DNA of 64,000 nt from Bacteroidales bacterium. Its GTDB lineage: Bacteria > Bacteroidota > Bacteroidia > Bacteroidales > F082. Location: contig JAFYNJ010000003.1 of NCBI GenBank assembly GCA_017549805.1, positions 62,001 to 126,000 of the forward strand, in the 5' to 3' direction. Below are positions 8,824-15,830 of the stretch, one piece after another. A model generated the notes under the pieces. The model was not told the origin of the DNA. It did not search any database and saw nothing but the letters and a program-made list of their open reading frames with translations. The translations under genes were made by a program, and so were the position numbers. How positions within the stretch are numbered: the stretch's first letter is position 1; each line of letters starts with the position of its first letter.

Positions 8824-8859
8824 ATCAGCGCCTCGGCAGAATTCTGCCGAGGCGCTGAT
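8824..8859. repeat. 36-bp perfect palindrome between convergent genes
   Basis: The sequence from ATCAGCGCCTCGGCAGAA to its exact mirror is a perfect 36-bp palindrome centred on GAATTC. It lies between the ends of the convergent cpsB and patatin genes. As RNA it would be a long hairpin on either strand, so it could act as a bidirectional terminator, although no T-run follows. A second perfect 12-bp palindrome, GGCAAATTTGCC, is at 8872-8883. Confidence 0.7.
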
Positions 8860-8883
8860 GGTTAGAGGGGTGGCAAATTTGCC

Positions 8884-8910
8884 TATAGAGCTAGCATCCC
8901 TTGGGGATGC
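8884..8910 (+). repeat. TATAGAGCTA-type hairpin repeat, copy 2
   Basis: TATAGAGCTAGCATCCC then a short loop and GGGATGC. It abuts the stop codon of the patatin gene (8912) and directly follows the 12-bp palindrome at 8872-8883. Confidence 0.75.
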
Positions 8911-8911
8911 A

Positions 8912-11176
8912 TTAAAAGGTATATCCCAAACTGAAATAGCCTCCCAAGGATCGGGTGATATTGGAATAGTGCAAATCGAAGAAAAGGGGACCGATGGGGC
9001 TGCTGTAGGAATACCGTACCCCTAATCCAAAGCTGAAATCGCTGATGAGATTGCCTCGCCTGAGGTGTTGCGCATCGGTGCCCAGCAGGAAGTTGGTCAT
9101 GGCAGTGACATAATGTTTGCCGTAGAAGTTGTAGCGCAGGTCGCAACGTAGGATGGTAGCCATGTCGTTGGCTTTGCTGAGATGGGTCACGCCGATGAAA
9201 GGCATCTGCTGGTCGATGTGACGGCCCAGGATGTCACCGCCGACGACATTCCAAAGGTTGGCGTATTGGGTGTTGCCAAACACAAGGCGATTGTATAGCT
9301 GCGGAATGTAGGTGAGCCGTCCGTTTTCGGGCGTATAATAACCTTCAAAGGAAAAACTGTAGTCCTGGATGAAGGTTTCCGCTTGGGCTGGATCGAAGTG
9401 CATCTGGGCCCTGAACCGGGTGTTGATACCATGGCGCGCAAAATAGGCGTGGTCGAGGTTGTCGTATTGAAGGTTGATGAAAGGCCCTCCGAGTCGGTTG
9501 TTGTCGAAGGCCTGGTCGAAACGCGTGATGGCGAATGAAAAGCCCAATGCAGTATTGAGTTCGCGGGTTTGGTACTGTGAAGCGAAAACGCTGAAACGAT
9601 GCTGCTCGTAATGAAGGTTGGTGTTCTGGTCTTGTAGCATCGTCTTGAAGTGCTGGCTGCGGTAGTCGTAGGCGGCGTTGAAGTTGGCAAAGGGAATCAT
9701 CGCGTAGGTGCCGGTCACATTGAACCGAGGGTTGTAGCTTAGCCTTCCGGTCAGATTCAGTTTGAAGCCTGAGAGCCGTTTCTCGTTGAGCCCGAGACTG
9801 ATCAACATGGCGGCGCCTTCCTCGGTGTCGTACCGTGTGCCGATTCCCAAGACATGGGGGAGCGTCGGCTTGAAGTTAAGGACAAGGCTGTAGGTGTCGG
9901 TGTTGTCGGGAAGCCGCATCTCGTTTTCATAGATGTTGTAGGTGATGTCGTTGAAGGCGCCGGTTCCCCGGTAGAGGTTCACGGCGCGTTCGATGTCCTG
10001 CGACGAGATGAATGTCCCAACCTCAAGGCCGCCTTTCCTGGCCAACCAGTCACTCGGCAGGTTCTCGCTTTGGTTCATGGTGATGGTGCTGACAAAGATG
10101 GGAGCGTCCTTGAGATTCTTGGCCTTCGGCGCATTCAGAAGCTTCTGTAAGGGATCGGGTGACGATTGGCCTACATACTGCTTGATGCGGAGCAATTGCT
10201 CACGACAATCCTTGGCTTTCTGATAACCGCGTTGTACCAGCGTGTCGATGGCTTCGGGAGTGAAGCTCAATGTGCCGTATCCCGAGATGTCAGGGTCGAG
10301 ATAAAGGGTGCAGAGGTGCCTGTTTTCCTCTCTTTTCGAACCGACGGCATTGGTGATCAGATAGCTGAGGACCTGCGGCAAGGAAGGGATCTCGTCGAGT
10401 TCGTTCTCGAGTTTGTCGCTGACTTCCACCCCGATGATGATGTCGGCTCCCATGTCTCTCACCACATCGGCAGGGAAGTTGTTGACCAGTCCGCCGTCAA
10501 CGAGGACTTTGTGGTCCATGAGAACGGGTGTGAACACGCCGGGGATGGCCATACTTGCCCGCATGGCAGTGGGAACACTGCCGTGCCGTATCACCACCTC
10601 ATTACCGGTGGCGATGTCGGTGGCCACGCAAGCGAAGGGGATGGGTAGCTCGTTGAAGTCGGTATCTTCCTGGTAGCCGATGCACAAGTCGTTGAACAGG
10701 TTGATCAACGCAGTGTTGTTGACGTAGGCGCTGGGCAGGTTCCCAGTGATGGGCCTGCTGCTGCTTTTCCTATTCTTGATGCCCTCCATGCTGAACGGGA
10801 TGTTCATAAACATGGTGCTGCTACGTTTCCGCAACTCGGGCGACATATACAAACGGTCAATGCTGTTGCCAACGTATTCCGACCAGTTGATGTCGGCGAT
10901 GAGCAAGGAAAGCTCGTCGGGAGAATAGCCCATGGCATACAATCCTCCGATGATGGAACCCATGCTGGTGCCCGCCACATAATCGATGGGAATCCCCACT
11001 TCCTCTATGTACTTCAGGACTCCGATGTGGGCGGCTCCTTTGGCACCTCCGCCACCCAACACGATGCCTACCTTGGGTCGCGGCGCACGGATGGTGTCGC
11101 CAGGCAACGTGGAGGCAAATGTGGGTACACAAATAGCGCAAAGCGCCACAAATAATGTGATTCTTACAATCCTCAT
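8912..11176 (-). CDS. Patatin-like phospholipase with C-terminal outer-membrane barrel
   Basis: 754 residues with a signal peptide (cleavage near TFA/STLPG). The patatin domain (about 30-330) has the oxyanion GGGGAKG, the nucleophile GTSMGS (Ser near 71) and the catalytic Asp in DGG (near 227). A POTRA-like stretch (about 350-420) leads into a BamA/Omp85-like beta-barrel (about 430-754) that ends in YFSLGYTF with the aromatic last residue typical of outer-membrane proteins. This layout, common in Bacteroidota, recalls type Vd autotransporters of the PlpD kind, although those carry their own barrel differently. The likely role is a surface or periplasmic phospholipase A. A hairpin repeat sits only one base before its start codon. 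Confidence 0.88.
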   Translation of the reverse strand: MRIVRITLFVALCAICVPTFASTLPGDTIRAPRPKVGIVLGGGGAKGAAHIGVLKYIEEVGIPIDYVAGTSMGSIIGGLYAMGYSPDELSLLIADINWSEYVGNSIDRLYMSPELRKRSSTMFMNIPFSMEGIKNRKSSSRPITGNLPSAYVNNTALINLFNDLCIGYQEDTDFNELPIPFACVATDIATGNEVVIRHGSVPTAMRASMAIPGVFTPVLMDHKVLVDGGLVNNFPADVVRDMGADIIIGVEVSDKLENELDEIPSLPQVLSYLITNAVGSKREENRHLCTLYLDPDISGYGTLSFTPEAIDTLVQRGYQKAKDCREQLLRIKQYVGQSSPDPLQKLLNAPKAKNLKDAPIFVSTITMNQSENLPSDWLARKGGLEVGTFISSQDIERAVNLYRGTGAFNDITYNIYENEMRLPDNTDTYSLVLNFKPTLPHVLGIGTRYDTEEGAAMLISLGLNEKRLSGFKLNLTGRLSYNPRFNVTGTYAMIPFANFNAAYDYRSQHFKTMLQDQNTNLHYEQHRFSVFASQYQTRELNTALGFSFAITRFDQAFDNNRLGGPFINLQYDNLDHAYFARHGINTRFRAQMHFDPAQAETFIQDYSFSFEGYYTPENGRLTYIPQLYNRLVFGNTQYANLWNVVGGDILGRHIDQQMPFIGVTHLSKANDMATILRCDLRYNFYGKHYVTAMTNFLLGTDAQHLRRGNLISDFSFGLGVRYSYSSPIGPLFFDLHYSNITRSLGGYFSLGYTF

Positions 11177-11177
11177 C

Positions 11178-11204
11178 TATAGAGCTAGCATCCCTTCGGG
11201 ATGC
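11178..11204 (+). repeat. TATAGAGCTA-type hairpin repeat, copy 3
   Basis: TATAGAGCTAGCATCCC, loop TTC, GGGATGC. On the minus strand the repeat ends one base before the patatin ATG (11176), so it would lie within the 5' leader of that mRNA. Confidence 0.78.
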
Positions 11205-11206
11205 CT

Positions 11207-11256
11207 GGTTTTCCGTTCTCCGTTTTCACCTCTAAACTCTCAGTTCACTCCAGTCC
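11207..11256. repeat. Heptad-period array at the end of the M3 peptidase gene
   Basis: TTTTCCG TTCTCCG TTTTCAC CTCTAAA CTCTCAG and further degenerate units follow each other in 7-bp steps. On the minus strand the array begins inside the last codons of the M3 peptidase and runs on for about 40 bp after its stop. Confidence 0.6.
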
Positions 11257-13362
11257 TCTCGCTCTCAGGTAAGGCTCCTTATCCGGATCCTGTCCCCTGA
11301 ACTTGCGGTACTGCACCATGCCCTCGTCGTTGCCGCCGTCTTGCAGGCAGTACTGGCGGAAGGCCTTGGCCAGCTCGGGGTTGAACAGGTTGCCTGACGA
11401 CTTGAAGTAGTTGAAGGCGTCCTTGTCCAAGACCTCGGCCCAGGTATAGCCATAGTAGCCGGCACTGTAGCCGCCGTTGAAGATGTGGGCGAAGTTGGTG
11501 GCGCGGTAGCGGGGCAGGATCTCGGGCATCAGGCCGATGGCATCCATCTGCTGTTTCTCGAAGGCATCCACGTCGAGGTTGTCCACATCGGTGAGCTCGT
11601 GGAACTTCATGTCGAGGATGGAGGCAGCGATGAGCTCGGTGGTATTGAAGCCTTGGTTGAACAGGGCACTGTTCTCGATCTTCTCAATCAGGCTGTCGGG
11701 CATGACTTCGCCAGTTTGGTAATGCTTGGCATACATGCGGATGACTTCGGGCTCGGCTGCCCAGTTCTCCATGATCTGCGAAGGCAGTTCCACAAAGTCG
11801 TGCGGCACGGCACCGCAGGTGCGGCTGTAGAGCCCGTCGGAGAAGAAGGCGTGCAGCGAGTGGCCGAACTCATGCCACATGGTCTCGGTCTCGTCCCAGT
11901 TGAGCAGGGCGGGGACGCTGTCGGTGGCAGGGGTGAAGTTCATCACCAAGGAGATCAGCGGATAGATCTTGTCGCCGTTGATGTCATGGCCGGCCTCGCG
12001 GAAGCTGGTGCACCAGGCGCCGCCGCTCTTGCTGGCGCGCGGGTAGTAGTCGAGATAAAGGATGCCGAGGAAGTCGCCGTTGGCTTCCTTCACCTCATAG
12101 GTCTCCACGCCGGGATAATATACCGGGATGGTGTTGTTCGGCGTGAAGGTCACGCCATAGAGCTTGTTAGCGGCGTCGAACATGCCGTTTCGGACGTTGT
12201 CAACGGTGAGGTAAGGCTTGATCTGGTTCTCGTCGAAGTCGTATTTTTCCTTGCGGAGTTTCTCGGCATAATACCACCAGTCCCAGCCTTCGAGCTTGAA
12301 GCCGGCGCCTTCGGCATCGGCGATGGCCTGCATCTCGGCGAGTTCCCTCTTGGCCAGCTCCTGTGCGGGATGGAAAATCTCGTCGAGGAACTGATCGACG
12401 GTGGCGGCATCGTGGGCCATGTTGACGGAAAGCACGAAGTTGGCGTGGTTGTCGTAACCCAACAGCTGGGCTTTCTGCTGGCGCAGCTTGAGCATCTGCT
12501 TGATGAGCTCCTTGTTGTCGTAATCGTTGCCGTTGTCGCCACGGTTGTAATATTCCTTATACATCTTCTCGCGGAGGTCGCGGTTGTCGGCGTACTGCAG
12601 GAAGGGGATCAGGCTGGGCTTGCTGAGGGTGAACACCCACTTGCCTTCCATGCCGTCGGCCTTGGCTTGCTCGGCTGCAGCGTCGATGCTGCCTTGGGGC
12701 AGACCGGCGAGGTCGGCTTCGTTGTCGATGACGAGCTTGAAGTTGCTGTTTTCCTTGAGCAGGTTGTTGCCAAACTGCAGACTCAAGGTGGAGAGCTGCT
12801 CGTTGATCTCGCTCAGTTCGGCTTGCTTGTCCTCGGGAAGGGCGGCACCGCTGCGGACGAAATCCTCATGGTATTTCTCCACCACACGGATCTGCTGGTC
12901 GTCGAGACCCATTTCGTTGCGATGCTGATATACATAGTCGATCTTCTCGAAGAGTTTCGGGTTCATCGAGATGGCATCGCCATGTTTCGAAAGCATCGGC
13001 ATGACCTGCTCAGCCAGGGCTAACAACTCGTCGTCGGAGTTGCACTCCAGGATATTGAAGAACACATTGCTGACGCGGTTCAGCGTCTGGCCCGATTTGT
13101 CCAGGCAGAGGACGGTGTTCTGGAAGGTGGGCGTTTCGGTGTTGTTGACGATGGCGTCGATTTCCTCAAGCTGCTCCTTCATACCAGCCTCGAAAGCGGG
13201 CATGAAGTGCTCGGTCTTGATCTTGTCGAAAGGCACCACCTTGAAAGGCGTCTGGTATTCGGTCAGGAAAGGATTTTCATTGGTTTCTGTTTTCTTCTCG
13301 CTGTTGGTGCAGGAAACCATGATGATGCTTAAAGCTATCATAGGAATGATTTTTTTGTACAT
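11245..13362 (-). CDS. dcp: M3-family zinc oligopeptidase lipoprotein (peptidyl-dipeptidase Dcp type)
   Basis: 705 residues, the usual length for M3A peptidases. The N-terminus MYKKIIPMIALSIIMVSC is a lipoprotein signal, so the enzyme is tethered in the envelope. The zinc motif HEFGHSLHAFF is at about 496, with further conserved FREAGHD and RYRATNFAHIFNGGYSAGYYG regions. Members trim short peptides by removing C-terminal dipeptides (Dcp) or cutting internally (oligopeptidase A); the Tyr-rich YYGYTWAEVLD region is common to both. It is divergently transcribed from nfeD, with both -7 elements visible in between. Confidence 0.9.
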   Translation of the reverse strand: MYKKIIPMIALSIIMVSCTNSEKKTETNENPFLTEYQTPFKVVPFDKIKTEHFMPAFEAGMKEQLEEIDAIVNNTETPTFQNTVLCLDKSGQTLNRVSNVFFNILECNSDDELLALAEQVMPMLSKHGDAISMNPKLFEKIDYVYQHRNEMGLDDQQIRVVEKYHEDFVRSGAALPEDKQAELSEINEQLSTLSLQFGNNLLKENSNFKLVIDNEADLAGLPQGSIDAAAEQAKADGMEGKWVFTLSKPSLIPFLQYADNRDLREKMYKEYYNRGDNGNDYDNKELIKQMLKLRQQKAQLLGYDNHANFVLSVNMAHDAATVDQFLDEIFHPAQELAKRELAEMQAIADAEGAGFKLEGWDWWYYAEKLRKEKYDFDENQIKPYLTVDNVRNGMFDAANKLYGVTFTPNNTIPVYYPGVETYEVKEANGDFLGILYLDYYPRASKSGGAWCTSFREAGHDINGDKIYPLISLVMNFTPATDSVPALLNWDETETMWHEFGHSLHAFFSDGLYSRTCGAVPHDFVELPSQIMENWAAEPEVIRMYAKHYQTGEVMPDSLIEKIENSALFNQGFNTTELIAASILDMKFHELTDVDNLDVDAFEKQQMDAIGLMPEILPRYRATNFAHIFNGGYSAGYYGYTWAEVLDKDAFNYFKSSGNLFNPELAKAFRQYCLQDGGNDEGMVQYRKFRGQDPDKEPYLRARGLE

Positions 13363-13389
13363 GGAATTTATTGTTTAAGATTTGTTGCA

Positions 13390-13416
13390 GCAAAGATACA
13401 AAAAACTTATCTTTGC
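13390..13416. promoter_or_regulatory. Divergent -7 promoter pair for M3 peptidase and nfeD
   Basis: On the minus strand TATCTTTGC (13398 to 13390) faces the M3 peptidase; on the plus strand TATCTTTGC (13408-13416) faces nfeD. Both match TAnnTTTG exactly, and only 9 bp separate them, so the two polymerases cannot bind at once. Confidence 0.6.
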
Positions 13417-13420
13417 AAAA

Positions 13421-13456
13421 ACTTCTTACTTCTTACTTCTGTCTTCTAAATTCTAA
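13421..13456 (+). repeat. Heptad-period array in the nfeD leader
   Basis: ACTTCTT ACTTCTT ACTTCTG TCTTCTA AATTCTA: five 7-bp units between the -7 element and the nfeD ATG. The leader RNA therefore consists almost wholly of the repeat. Confidence 0.7.
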
Positions 13457-13460
13457 AACC

Positions 13461-13901
13461 ATGCAAGCTTACCTGATTTGGCTTATTGCCGCTCTCGCAT
13501 TGATTATTTTTGAAATCTTTTCCGCCACCTTTGGTGCCATCTGCTTTGCCATCGGAGCGGGCTTCTCGGCGCTGGCTGCCGGTTTGGGTGCCAACCTGAC
13601 CTGGCAAATCGTCGTCTTTGCCGTCGTATCGTTGCTGACTTTCATTTTCCTGCGCCCCTTCATGCTGAAGATCTTGGACAGGAAGTCGAAGGATGTGAAG
13701 ACCAATGCCGATGCTTTGGTGGGTCGCAAGGCGATCGTCTCGGAGCGTATCGATGCCGCCCAACACACTGGTCGCGTTGCCGTGGATGGCGACGACTGGA
13801 AAGCCGTTTCCGTTGATGGTTCCATTATTGAAAAAGGTGATGAGGTCGAGATTGTAAAACTTGACAGCATCATTTTGACCGTGAGGAAAACGGAAAACTG
13901 A
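13461..13901 (+). CDS. NfeD-like membrane protein (YbbK type)
   Basis: 146 residues from the ATG at 13461; the frame is open further upstream, but that part is the repeat-rich leader. Two or three hydrophobic segments fill residues 1-70 (LIWLIAALALIIFEIFSATF, then VVFAVVSLLTFIFL). A soluble OB-fold beta-barrel follows (about 90-140: LVGRKAIVSERI ... VAVDGDDWKAVS ... GDEVEIVKLDS). This is the NfeD short form, which works with SPFH proteins in membrane microdomains; the SPFH gene is next. The last codons (TVRKTEN) are part of a 7-bp repeat array. Confidence 0.88.
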   Translation: MQAYLIWLIAALALIIFEIFSATFGAICFAIGAGFSALAAGLGANLTWQIVVFAVVSLLTFIFLRPFMLKILDRKSKDVKTNADALVGRKAIVSERIDAAQHTGRVAVDGDDWKAVSVDGSIIEKGDEVEIVKLDSIILTVRKTEN

Positions 13902-13955
13902 AAACGGAGAACGGAAAACTTCTTACTTCTTGCTTCTGACTTCTAAATTCTAAAA
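13884..13955 (+). repeat. Long heptad-period array between nfeD and the SPFH gene
   Basis: Ten units in 7-bp register: GGAAAAC, GGAAAAC, TGAAAAC, GGAGAAC, GGAAAAC, TTCTTAC, TTCTTGC, TTCTGAC, TTCTAAA, TTCTAAA. The unit changes halfway from a purine-rich to a TTCT type, but the period holds. The array encodes the last residues of NfeD, contains its stop and reaches almost to the next ATG. Confidence 0.75.
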
Positions 13956-13957
13956 AT

Positions 13958-14914
13958 ATGAGCGCATTAAACATCGTATTAACTGTCTTGGTCGTCCTCG
14001 TGGTCATCTATATCTTAAGAGGCATCAAAATCGTCTCCCAGTCGGAGACTTTGATTGTTGAACGTCTCGGTAAATACAACCGCACGCTCAACGCTGGCAT
14101 CAACGTCATCCTGCCCATCATTGAGAAGGCCAAGGAAACCATCGCCCGCCGTCAGGACGGTCGCCTGATCGCCACCTCGCGCATCGACATGCGTGAGCAG
14201 GTGTACGACTTCGACAAGCAGAGCGTAATCACCAAGGACAACGTCATGACCGAGATCAATGCCTTGCTGTATTTCCAGATTGTCGATCCCATGAAGGCCG
14301 TCTATGAGATCCAGAACCTGCCCGTCGCCATCGAAAAGCTGACCCAGACTACCCTCCGTAACGTGGTGGGTGAGATGGAACTCGACGAGACGCTGACTTC
14401 GCGCGATACCATCAACTCGAAGCTGCGCAACGTGCTCGACGATGCCACCAACAAGTGGGGTGTGAAGGTGAACCGCGTGGAGCTGCAGGACATCACGCCG
14501 CCCGAGAGCATCCGCCGCACCATGGAACTCCAGATGCAGGCCGAGCGTAACCGTCGTGCCGAGATCCTGAAGGCAGAAGGCGAGAAGCAGGCCCAAATCC
14601 TGAACTCCGAAGGTGAGAAACAGGCCGAGATCAACGCCGCCGAGGCCGACAAGCAGGCCAACATCCTCAAGGCCGAGGGTGAGGCGCGCGCCAAGATCCT
14701 CCAGGCCGAAGCCGAAGCCACCGCCATCCGCAACATCACCGAAGCGGTTTCCAGCGGTGGCGCCGATCCGGTCAACTACCTGCTGGCGGTGAAATATGTG
14801 GAGGCCTTGAAGGAGATTGCCTCTGGTCAGCAGAACAAGACCGTGTATCTGCCTTACGAGGCCACCAACATGCTGGGCTCCATCGGCGGAATCAAAGACT
14901 TATTCCAGAAATAA
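13958..14914 (+). CDS. qmcA: SPFH-domain stomatin-like protein (QmcA/YbbK-partner type)
   Basis: 318 residues. One N-terminal membrane anchor (IVLTVLVVLVVIYILRGI), then an SPFH/band-7 domain (about 25-200, SETLIVERLGKYNRTLNAGIN ... REQVYDFDKQSVIT). A long charged coiled coil follows (about 200-265) with repeated EKQAQIL, EKQAEIN, DKQANIL, EARAKIL heptads, and a C-terminal conserved SSGGADPVNYLLAVKYVEALK. The family oligomerises into membrane rings and is usually paired with NfeD, as here, suggesting a role in membrane quality control. No SD sequence is seen; the leader is the 7-bp repeat array. Confidence 0.92.
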   Translation: MSALNIVLTVLVVLVVIYILRGIKIVSQSETLIVERLGKYNRTLNAGINVILPIIEKAKETIARRQDGRLIATSRIDMREQVYDFDKQSVITKDNVMTEINALLYFQIVDPMKAVYEIQNLPVAIEKLTQTTLRNVVGEMELDETLTSRDTINSKLRNVLDDATNKWGVKVNRVELQDITPPESIRRTMELQMQAERNRRAEILKAEGEKQAQILNSEGEKQAEINAAEADKQANILKAEGEARAKILQAEAEATAIRNITEAVSSGGADPVNYLLAVKYVEALKEIASGQQNKTVYLPYEATNMLGSIGGIKDLFQK

Positions 14915-14934
14915 TGTTGTTAGGGCGTCTTTTC

Positions 14935-15010
14935 TATAAAGCTATCATCCGCCAAGGCGGATGGCTTTAACAAAAAGGTCCAATAATTATTCGCACCCCG
15001 TTAGGGGTGC
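14935..15010 (+). repeat. TATAGAGCTA-type hairpin, copy 4, and a second hairpin
   Basis: This is the first part of a 367-bp gene-free stretch (14915-15281). TATAAAGCTATCATCCGCC with AAGGCGGAT (14935-14962) is the same element as copy 1 in the other orientation. A second hairpin, GCACCCC-GTTA-GGGGTGC, is at 14993-15010. Both lie just after the SPFH gene. Confidence 0.7.
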
Positions 15011-15024
15011 TCCATTGGTAAAAA

Positions 15025-15079
15025 ATGACAATTTGTCATAATAATTTGTAATAATTGCTTATAAATCAGACAAATTGTC
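15025..15079. promoter_or_regulatory. Twin GACAA-n-TTGTC palindromes
   Basis: ATGACAA-T-TTGTCAT (15025-15039) and GACAA-A-TTGTC (15069-15079) are two copies of the same dyad. Their centres are 42 bp apart, about four helical turns, so a dimeric repressor could bind both on one face. They could also pair with each other as a long stem. They lie upstream of the small heat-shock gene but before a terminator, so the gene they control is unclear. Confidence 0.4.
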
Positions 15080-15092
15080 ATAAAATATCATT

Positions 15093-15119
15093 AAAGCGGC
15101 TTGAAAAGGCCGCTTTTTT
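15093..15119 (+). terminator. Rho-independent terminator
   Basis: AAAGCGGC-loop-GCCGCTTT followed by further T residues. It would end transcription coming from the nfeD-SPFH operon and separates it from hsp20. Confidence 0.8.
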
Positions 15120-15142
15120 GTTTTGGCTCGCTATTTGACAAA

Positions 15143-15247
15143 CGTCATTGCGAGCGAAACGAAGTGAAGCGAAGCAATCCAACATGACGCAACTTAGATG
15201 GCTCAAGTTGGATTGCCACACTCGCCAAAGGCTCGCTCGCAATGACG
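15143..15247. repeat. 105-bp GCAATGACG-type inverted repeat in the hsp20 leader
   Basis: Two 41-bp arms (15143-15183 and 15207-15247) begin and end with CGTCATTGCGAGCG / CGCTCGCAATGACG and pair imperfectly in the middle; the ends and the inner CAATCCAAC parts match exactly. A smaller CAACTT/AAGTTG hairpin forms the loop. Similar CATTGCGAGCGAAGCGAAGCAATC elements are dispersed in many bacterial genomes. It ends 34 bp before the hsp20 start codon, so it probably lies in the mRNA leader. Confidence 0.85.
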
Positions 15248-15281
15248 AAAAAAACAACTTAAAAAATAGGAGACCAAAATT

Positions 15282-15707
15282 ATGTATCTTACTCGTAGAA
15301 CTCAGGATTTCATTCCTACCTTATTCAATGAACTGATGAACATGGACACCGTGTCCTATTCAGAACCGAAGATGAACATCATCGAAAACAAGGAAAACTA
15401 CCTCATCCAGTATTCAGTGCCTGGCCTGAAGAAGGAAGACCTGAAGATTTCCATCGATGCCGAAGGCAACCTGGTGGTGGAGATGAGCAAAGAGAACAAC
15501 CACAAGGACGACAAGAAGGACAATGGCGTTCGTTACCTGCGTCGCGAGTTCACCTCCGAGCAGTTCCGCAACACCTTGGTGCTTCCTGAAGACATCCACC
15601 GCAACCAGATCTCGGCCAAGGTCGAGAATGGCATCCTCGAAGTCACCTTGCCAAGGGTGACCGTCGAAGAGAAGAAGGCGCTGGTGCAGAACATTGAAGT
15701 GCAATAG
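15282..15707 (+). CDS. Small heat-shock protein, Hsp20/alpha-crystallin family
   Basis: 141 residues, typical for a bacterial sHSP. The N-terminal arm (TQDFIPTLFNELMNMD) is followed by the alpha-crystallin domain (about 35-130): NIIENKENYLIQYSVPGLKK, VEMSKENN, and NGILEVTLPR with the usual A-x-x-x-N-G-[IV]-L signature (AKVENGILEVTLP). It holds unfolded proteins in oligomers without ATP. A clear SD-like AGGAGA lies 8 bp before the ATG, unusual for this window. The leader contains a 105-bp hairpin; the promoter must lie in or before that repeat because only 34 bp remain after it. Confidence 0.95.
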   Translation: MYLTRRTQDFIPTLFNELMNMDTVSYSEPKMNIIENKENYLIQYSVPGLKKEDLKISIDAEGNLVVEMSKENNHKDDKKDNGVRYLRREFTSEQFRNTLVLPEDIHRNQISAKVENGILEVTLPRVTVEEKKALVQNIEVQ

Positions 15708-15742
15708 TGAGAAGTTAGAAGTAAGAAGCAAGAAGCAAGAAG
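15708..15742 (+). repeat. Heptad-period array after hsp20
   Basis: TGAGAAG TTAGAAG TAAGAAG CAAGAAG CAAGAAG: five 7-bp units starting directly at the base after the TAG stop and running into the terminator stem. Confidence 0.75.
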
Positions 15743-15772
15743 CCGCTGGGCGTTAGCCTGGCGGCTTTTTTT
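15740..15772 (+). terminator. Terminator of hsp20
   Basis: AAGCCGC-loop-GCGGCTT followed by a run of T. The left arm is made from the last repeat unit (AAGAAG) of the heptad array. Confidence 0.85.
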
Positions 15773-15805
15773 ATGCTCAATGGCGAATCCATACGGAAAT
15801 CTCTC

Positions 15806-15814
15806 TATCTTTGC
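15806..15814 (+). promoter_or_regulatory. -7 promoter element before the porin gene
   Basis: TATCTTTGC, an exact TAnnTTTG match, 16 bp before the ATG at 15831. It also argues against the longer in-frame start at 15780, which would lie upstream of the transcription start. Confidence 0.6.
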
Positions 15815-15830
15815 GCAAAATAAAGATGTG

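Noticed and set aside
11485-13023. 512-codon open frame opposite the M3 peptidase gene
   Set aside because: The peptidase has intact catalytic motifs; the opposite frame is long only because of strong G/C third-position bias. No domain is recognisable.
15148-15336. Open frame beginning MRAKRSEAKQSN over the 105-bp inverted repeat
   Set aside because: It is the translation of the repeat element itself; such frames occur wherever this repeat occurs, and it overlaps hsp20 out of frame.
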